From: Blasia pusilla
Taxonomy: Eukaryota > Marchantiophyta > Marchantiopsida > Blasiales
Direction: 5' to 3'
Length of the DNA: 64,000 nucleotides
Assembly: GCA_050084515.1 (NCBI GenBank)
Contig: CM114271.1
Span: forward strand, 8,432,001-8,496,000
The translations under genes were made by a program, and so were the position numbers. This document shows, piece by piece, positions 58,501 through 64,000 of this stretch (positions are counted from its first letter, which is position 1; the number at the start of each line of letters is the position of its first letter). Under the pieces are notes generated by a model. The model was not told the origin of the DNA. It worked only from the letters and a program-made list of their open reading frames with translations, and searched no databases.

Positions 58501-59546
58501 GATGTGTCTTGAATTGCATCGGTCACAGGATGAGTGTGGGAGCCAACATGAACTGCCAGCCTTGTATATTCTGACGTGGAGCCCAAGTCGTGGACAATGA
58601 AAAATATGTATGCAGGACACGCTCCAACGCAAAAGGGCGATGCCTGACAATGAGGACATCGATGGCCTCCCGGCGGTATGGTGGCACCCACCTCGTATGG
58701 AGTTTCTGCATTCTTGGGAGGGAATTACGACGTATTGACTCGCCCATTGCGCTCTGGATACGGGCATGCTCGACTTCTAGACTCCAAGGCTCCCACGCAT
58801 TGGCGGCGGGAGACAATCCAAGGACCATCTGGAATGGAAGCACTAGTCCATTGAAGCCTGCACCATCGATGACAATCAGACTTTCTGTCCATACCCTTTA
58901 GGCGTCCTCCATCCTTCTTTTGAGCAAGAGCAACAAGTGGAGGCAACTCAAAAATGCAATTACCATCGTACGTGGGCGGCAGCTCGTCGACAAGAATGTG
59001 CTTGAACATTTTCAAGGCCAGAGACAAAAGCAAACTTTTGCCTGATACTCGCAAGAGGAACGAGTAGGCGGACAAAGGGCCCGATTGGTGTCTGACAGAT
59101 CCATTGAGGTTGATAACATACGGAATCTCTTCAGCAAGAACAACATTGTTACGAGCGTGCGAAGTTGGAGTCGAAGCCGGATCTACAGAGCTTGAAGTTG
59201 CAAACGTAGAGCTCGGAGCACTAGGAAATTCTAGATCGTCTACTTGGGAAACAGACGAATTTAGGGGCAGGCCGTAAACTCTGTATTGACCATTTGCTAG
59301 AGGTAGGAGATTCCATACTTTACGGTCTGAGGTCACATGCTGGACCGTCTCATCTATTATGTCTTCCGTACCGTCCACCCTAACATCTTTGGATACAAAG
59401 ATGATTCCAATTTGGAGAAGAAATCGAACAGACAGAAAATTTTCATCCACTACTATGAAAGACTCACGAGTTTGGGGTTGAATGATTTCTGATTGAGGAA
59501 GGGCCTCCAGATGACTGCCACAAGGGAGCTTAACATAATTATCCAT
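55595..59546 (-). pseudogene. SWIM/MULE-like transposase, copy B (best preserved)
   Basis: About 1170 codons in two exons. Exon 1 (59546-57535) starts MDNYVKLPCGSHLEALPQSE after TATA and microsatellite. It has a Cys/His finger (RCPHCQASPFCVGACPAYIF with HVGSHTHPV, like WRKY/GCM1- or FAR1-type DNA-binding fingers), then the RNase H-fold core: WVSFDICYR (Asp at 58063-58065), FMGDNAQPGW (Asp at 57862-57864) and SDAFHW (Asp 57784-57786, His 57775-57777). Intron 57534-57096 has a CAG|GTGAGT donor. Exon 2 supplies SGAESVHSSWR (Glu at 57046-57048) and a SWIM-like C-terminal finger (FPTCSCDDFVQRD, FPCKHMYYVLL) near 55700-55800, ending LNKPL at 55595. D-D-[C/D]x2H-E plus SWIM is characteristic of MULE/MuDR-like transposases. 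Defects: TAA near 58725, a 1-bp deletion near 58510, a 1-bp deletion near 55836. The acceptor phase in this copy is unclear. Confidence 0.8.
57154..57425. repeat. Palindrome array in the transposase intron, copy B
   Basis: Units start at 57154, 57209, 57255, 57310, 57365 and about 57400; steps are 55, 46, 55, 55 bp, with a longer 101-bp repeat visible (GGAGGCATCCCATGAACGAC recurs). Arms are very well paired, including centre variants GGGTCCCG and GGTTTCCG. Lies wholly inside the intron between the D-x2-H and Glu exons. Confidence 0.9.
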
Positions 59547-59572
59547 TCCAAGAAGATTCCAATAGGAGGAGA

Positions 59573-59614
59573 CTGAGAATGAGAATGAGAATGAGAATGA
59601 GAATTTTTAATTTA
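59573..59614 (-). promoter_or_regulatory. Core promoter of transposase copy B: TATA box plus ATTCTC microsatellite
   Basis: TATAAA on the minus strand at 59609-59614 (CACTATAAATT) followed by five ATTCTC hexamers and the start codon at 59546. Same layout as copies A and C. Confidence 0.65.
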
Positions 59615-59824
59615 TAGTGAATAGGAAAACAGATATACTCTGTGATTTTCTTGACAAGATGAATTCGGTGGGTGACATTATCGACACAATGGATCCAGTC
59701 GTCAGAACACATTCAATTCTGTTGCAATATGTTACCGGATTTGGGAAGCAGAGGGTTGCGAATCACACTTGGAAACCGTTCGAGTCCTGGTAACTCAAAA
59801 ATTACCCGAAGCTAATCGAAGCCT

Positions 59825-60369
59825 GTAACCCGTCGGCTTCGGACGGGTTGCACGCTTCTGCCAAACATTGTCGAAGCGAGCAACCCGTCGCTCTCCGAGG
59901 AGTTGCTCAGATACCGCTCCTTCTTGCCCGAAGATGCCGGAGGCGTGCCAACCGTCTGTTCCCGAAGAGTTCTGCGGGTGCCTCACCTATTTTCCCAAAG
60001 ACGGCAAGGCGTGCAACCCGTCGCCCTCCAACGGGTTGCGCAAGGGCCTCGCCTTGTGGTGCTTACATGAAGTGTGCAGCCAGCCGGCCTCCGACGACTT
60101 GCACAGGAAGCCCGCATTCTTAACCCTTGACGAGGGAAGCGTGCAACCCAACGGTCTACGACGGATTGCCTGGGTACGTCCCATTCCCGTCCCAAACACG
60201 GCAGAGGCGCGCAACATGTCGGTCTCCCACGGGTTGCGCGGGTACCTCGCGTTCTTTTCCGAAGACAACGGAGGCGCCCAACCCGTCGGTCTCTGACGGG
60301 TTGCTCGCGCACATGGTGACGTTCCCAGGATGGCGGAGGCGGGCAACCTCTCGGACTCCGACGGGTTGC
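59825..60369. repeat. Nine-unit palindrome array in the divergent promoter, copy B
   Basis: Units start at 59825, 59880, 59946, 60013, 60076, 60143, 60211, 60278 and 60343, so most steps are 63-68 bp around the 67-bp period seen in copy A. Spacers (GCGGGTACCTCGC, GAAGACAACGGAGGCG) are homologous to the reverse complement of the copy A spacers. It lies between TATA boxes at 59609 and 60466. The plus and minus frames across it are array translations. Confidence 0.9.
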
Positions 60370-60458
60370 CATTTTTCACCTCCGGACTTCCGTAACCTCC
60401 GGCACGTCGCCGTCGAGAGGATGACGGGACCCAACGGTCAGCCCAACGGCTAGAAAAG

Positions 60459-60466
60459 TATAAATA
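60459..60466 (+). promoter_or_regulatory. TATA box of the ParB-like gene, copy B
   Basis: TATAAATA in the context GAAAAGTATAAATAGGGC, 293 bp upstream of the start at 60759. The leader TTTCTCATTTTGTGATC resembles the copy A leader. Confidence 0.7.
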
Positions 60467-60758
60467 GGGCAGAAATCGCTCATTTCCGGTTTCTCATTTT
60501 GTGATCTTCATTCCTCACTCTCCCGCGCAGTAGCTGATCAGATATGAAGGGGCATTTCACACGGCGACACATCGCGAGTCGATAGGAGGGAACGAGAGCG
60601 AGACGGTTCGACCGAACAAGAGCGAGACGGTTCGACTACACGATCACGAGACGATTCGAGCTACCCATCAAGGCGATTCGAGCTACCCATCTTGACATCA
60701 GCAAGGCGACTGATCAAGGGATTCGTCGTGGACATAGGTGGAGGCATTTCCAGAAAAA

Positions 60759-63700
60759 ATGACGAGGAAAAAATCACAAGCCAACAAGTCTTGGAGCTTC
60801 ACTCCGAAGTCCATTAGGACTCCTGCGTCAGCATCTCCTGGGCCTCATTCGGCGAATGAAATTAGGCAACAGGAAATCGAGGAGCGGGAAAGGGAAGCGG
60901 AGATGCACAACCAAGTTCTTCTTGCGAGACGTGTTCAAGAGGCGCTCGATAAACAGAACGCAGAGGCTGAGACGTCGCAGGCCTTGAAGAAAAGGATCGC
61001 CGACGAAAAGAGAGAAAAGAAGCGTATGGAAGCGTCAGTGAGGAGAGCAAAATTGGCTAAAGCGAGGAGGGAAAAAGCGATAGCCATTGACGATAGCCAT
61101 GCCCGTCCAACCAAAAGTTTTGAGATGCGGGAAATGTCCCCCATGAAGTCCAGGGACATAATCAACATAGTGGAAACGCCAGAATTTCAAATCGATGACA
61201 ACGAGGTCATGAGGACCGCCAGTGTGGAGATGGTGGACTTGACCGAAGAAGCCGGAGAGCGGTTATTCTCGACTCCAAGCCCGGCGGAGGACATCGACCT
61301 CTATCGGATCGACGAGTTCCCAGTCGATCTGCCAGCTTCTGTCTCAGACAAGTTGGCTAGTCAAGAAACCGACCCCATTTTCAAGCGGGTAAGAGAGGAT
61401 CTGGGTTTTTTGAATTATGTGAATTGCAATTTATTGGGAATTCAGTGTAGCTTATTGATCTTGTCCCGGTTCTGACAGGTGGTAAAGCAGATGGCACTCA
61501 TGGAGGGCCACAACGCCCCGAGGATTCCACTCTGCCGATTGCGGACAATGGAATATGTCCGCGAAATTCAGTTCGATGAGGACATCGTGAAGCTTAAACA
61601 ATCGGCGGCGACAACATCCTACGTCGACAGCTTTCCTCCCTTCTATGTTCAGCCTTATGACGAGCATGGAACCCAAGCTCTGGTTATGGAGGAGGACTTG
61701 GAAAAGCTCGACACATTTTGGAGGATGCGAGACCAGGATTTCAGAAGGCAAGTCGAGGGCACGGAATTTAGCTGGATGAGGAATCTGCATTTCTTCATCT
61801 GGGATGGAAATCACAGGTTCATGGCGTGGACCAAGTTTGCAGAGGAGCGGCCCAACTCATTGGAGGCACATTTTTGCGTGAAGGCAGTGGTCCTTCACCC
61901 ATTCCGTCATCACATGGCGACGGTGGAGATGGCAATGCATGCCATGAACACGTGAGTATCTTTAACACTTACGCAACTCGTCGGGACGGTTGTTGGGATG
62001 CTTTAACACTTACGCAACTCGTCGGACTCCGACGAGTTGCTCGATTGATGAATGGGTTAGGTTTTTTTTTGCTGAAAGCAACTCGTCGGAGTCCGACGGG
62101 TTGCTCGACTCGACGCTTTTTCGGATGTTTTTTTAAGAATGTAACTCGTCGGACTCCGACGAGTTGTTCGATTGACCACAGATTTAATTAGTTTTTGGCC
62201 CAAAGCAAACCGTCGGAGTCCGACGGGTTGCTCGACTCGCCGCCTTGTCAGGATGTTTTTTGAAGAATGCAACTCGTCGGACTTTGACGAGTTGTTCGAC
62301 TGACTGCAGATTTAGAATTTTTTTTGCCCAAAGCAACCCGTCGGAGTACGACGGGTTGCTTGCTTCGAAACTTTTTTTGGCCGAAATCAACCCGTCGGAG
62401 TCCGACGGGTTGCATTCGGAAGTTGGTTCCCCAAATTTCGCGTCAAATTGCAAGTTTCCATTCAATTGCGCAACCTGTCGGACTCCGATGCGTTGCTATG
62501 TTCACGTTAGTATGTTCAGTTGCACAACCCGTCGAAGTCCGACGGGTTGAAACCAGGCATTAGCAAATCTGAACGCAATCCGTCGGACTCCAACGGGTTG
62601 CATCATTTAGCTCGTTCCTAGAATCCGACCTTGAGTTGTGACGACTCCGACGGGTTGCACGAACCCATGTAATTTCCTGACGGGTTGAGTTTGGATGTGC
62701 AGGATTGTATCGGAGGGGAATGTCATCCACCACTAGATCCATGACTGCGATCGGGTGAGGAAGATGCTTACGACGCACCTGAGAGAGTATAGGGGGTTCT
62801 TGGGCGATGCCCTTGTCAATCAGATGCTTGCAAAGGGTGCTCAGATTAAAAAGAAAACTTGGGCAAATAAGTTTATTTCCCAAGATGCAACTGTAACCAT
62901 CCTTTGCTGGTTGAAGATACAGGCCGCGAAGAAGAGCGCTGCACTGGAGCTGGAGCGGAGGGAGAAGGTATTTGCGTCTGAGCGCGCGAAATTCATCCAA
63001 GCTGTAGTATCTGCAGCAACAAAATATACGGCGAGCAAGATGCAGCGATACATCAGCATTCTCAACCCCGAACTTGGTCCGGAGTCCTACAAGGAGCTGA
63101 AGGCGATTATCAAGCGCCAGCGGAAAAGGGATGAAGATCCGCATGGTCGGATTGGGGAGAAAGTGTCCTTGGATCGCGTGCATCGGTTTGCGTTGTTCGG
63201 CATAAGCGAAGAGGATCTGACTGATGAAAATCAGTCTCGAGGGCACAAAGGCCCAGAAGAGGGCGGCACACCATCCTCCGGGTGTGTCCAATCCAGTGAT
63301 CTCCCACTGGCTACGCGAATGGTCGTTCTGGGACGCGTTGCGGGTTATCGGGAAGTCCGTGCTGGACGGTCTACAAGCGGAGCTCAGAAGATTAGAGCCC
63401 ATCCCGGATGAAGCAAACCTTGAAAGTTCTGGAGATTTCGAGGTTTGGCTCGACGACATCCGGACAAGCCAACCAAAACCCAGGATTCAAGACAATGTTC
63501 AAGGTTTGCGTCCTCCCTCAGCGAGCTTGACGAAGAAGTAGAGGGGAACAAACGGGATCAAGCAAAGAAGAAGCGAGATCTGAGCAGACGGCCGATGCGT
63601 TCGACTAAAAGCGCCCAACGGATGGTCTTGGTACCTCGTCCGTGTAAGAATGCAGTGCGTGGGGAAAATTACCGGCAGCCTTGAAATTGTGGGCTTCGCC

Positions 63701-64000
63701 GCCCAATGCAGAGACATTCTCCATGTACGACATGGAGATGGGGCAGCACATGTCCGATTGATAGATGGAGAATTTCCCCATTTGGCTCGACTTCAACGAC
63801 CCTGAAGACATCACTGATAAGGATTTACGAGTGCTTCATGATGCAGTGGCCTCAGGACAAGACGACATCCCCAATTTCGTGCAGCTTGAAGACTTCTTCG
63901 GAGGAGATGCAGAAGAGCAGGCCCACGAGACAGCTGAGTTGGCTTCCAAGGTCCGCACAACCAAAGACAAATCCACAGCGGGTCTCAAAGGCAACGCGAG
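60759..64000 (+). pseudogene. ParB-like domain gene, copy B (partial at window end)
   Basis: Start chosen at MTRKKSQANKSW by comparison with copy A (an upstream in-frame ATG lies at 60738). Exon 1 (60759-61388) has a strongly charged coiled coil (EIEEREREAEMHNQ, ADEKREKKRMEAS). Intron 1 is 61389-61478 (CGG|GTAAG to CTGACAG). Exon 2 (61479-61951) carries the ParB-like core RIPLCRLRTMEYVREIQFDE, PPFYVQPYDEHG and FIWDGNHRFMAW, with DGNHR at 61803-61817. Intron 2 is 61952-62702 (GTGAGT to GTGCAG). Exon 3 (from 62703) has VSEGNVIHH then a TAG (TGG in copy A), FISQDATVTILCW, YISILNPELGPESYKELKAI, WLREWSFWDALRVIGK and FPIWLDFNDPEDIT, with frameshifts near 63230 and 63640-63740. Splicing is phase-consistent at both introns. 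No HTH or parS-binding domain was recognised. Function unknown. Confidence 0.7.
61973..62660. repeat. Palindrome array with a 64-bp period in intron 2 of the ParB-like gene
   Basis: Units start at 62014, 62078, 62141, 62205, 62269, 62333 and 62387 (steps 64, 63, 64, 64, 64, 54), then 62470, 62524 and 62575, plus half units at 61973 and 62641. Spacers alternate between two types (TCGACTCGACGC.. and TCGATTGA..), giving a 128-bp higher-order repeat. Unit arms alternate with them: GCAACTCG...CGAGTTG and GCAACCCG...CGGGTTGC. Confidence 0.9.

Larger units (their letters stand above)
55190..64000. mobile_element. Copy B of the two-gene palindrome-rich element (runs off the window)
   Basis: Minus-strand transposase (59546-55595), divergent promoter with palindrome array (59614-60459) and plus-strand ParB-like gene (60759 onward). 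Inverted with respect to copy A and less decayed, with all expected catalytic residues of the transposase visible. The transposase-side end is placed at about 55190, where similarity to copies A and D fades into a purine-rich GAGAGGA stretch. The far end is beyond 64000. Confidence 0.65.

Noticed and set aside
59848-60453. Several overlapping 90-140-codon ORFs on both strands
   Set aside because: They are products of the 67-bp palindrome array, which is GC-rich and open in many frames.
61973-62660. CRISPR-like array (27-bp palindromic repeat, about 37-bp spacers, 64-bp period)
   Set aside because: Spacers recur in two alternating types, repeats vary, no cas-like genes exist, and the array lies in a phase-consistent GT-AG intron of a eukaryotic element.
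60759-64000. Bacterial or plasmid ParB partition gene (contamination or transfer)
   Set aside because: The gene has spliceosomal introns, a TATA promoter and a second copy beside a eukaryotic transposon; only the domain fold recalls bacterial ParB, and no HTH or ParA partner is present.
1-64000. tRNA, rRNA or other structured RNA genes
   Set aside because: No cloverleaf, rRNA core or snRNA-like sequence was recognised; the only tRNA-related sequence is the primer-binding site at 39642-39661.

Overview
This window is eukaryotic, almost certainly plant or streptophyte DNA. It is a graveyard of nested transposable elements with no convincing single-copy host gene, rRNA or tRNA. The signs are long-LTR Ty3/gypsy elements, a Ty1/copia element with an ADIFTK RNase H tail, an APE-type LINE, GT-AG introns, TATA boxes and heavy frameshift and stop decay. 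A gypsy element carrying a cytosine-5 DNA methyltransferase (DNMT) suggests a charophyte or spore-bearing land plant rather than a seed plant; that placement is inference.

Layout. 1-5325: decayed Athila/Tat-like gypsy pieces (gag-protease remnant, LTR, a 3-prime accessory ORF called ORF3 here, integrase). 5326-9955: minus-strand copy C of a SWIM/MULE-like transposase, with a solo LTR in its intron. 10780-19010: minus-strand gypsy with order protease-DNMT-RT-RNaseH-integrase-PHD finger, hit by two solo LTRs in opposite orientation and flanked by a second DNMT scrap. 19049-21660: a third gypsy (plus strand). 22690-25138: another integrase/PHD tail and another ORF3 with polypurine tract and partial LTR. 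25139-46860: copy A of a large two-gene element, split by a 9.98 kb gypsy with both LTRs (30857-40836), plus a partial extra transposase tail (copy D). 46861-50450: copia. 50460-54300: LINE. About 55190 to the window end: copy B of the two-gene element, inverted relative to copy A.

The two-gene element is the most unusual object. In both copies a transposase gene (D, D, D-x2-H, E residues, N-terminal Cys/His finger, C-terminal SWIM-like finger) is divergently transcribed from a gene with a charged coiled coil and a ParB/Srx-like domain (DGNHR motif). The space between the two TATA boxes and the large intron of each gene are filled with a 27-bp near-perfect palindrome (arm GCAACCCGTCGGA, one centre base, reverse-complement arm). 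The palindromes form arrays whose period is specific to each location: 67 bp in the promoter region, 64 bp in the ParB-gene intron, about 55 bp in the transposase intron and 54 bp beyond the 3-prime end. Splicing copy B of the ParB-like gene keeps one frame across both introns apart from one nonsense codon.

The second notable system is the DNMT-bearing gypsy. A DNMT3-like domain (DLFGG motif I, PCQ motif IV, late ERERAMGFP motif) lies between the protease and RT, and a C4HC3 PHD finger follows integrase. Almost every ORF here is broken, so these are fossils; the readings rest on motifs and on comparison of the copies inside the window.
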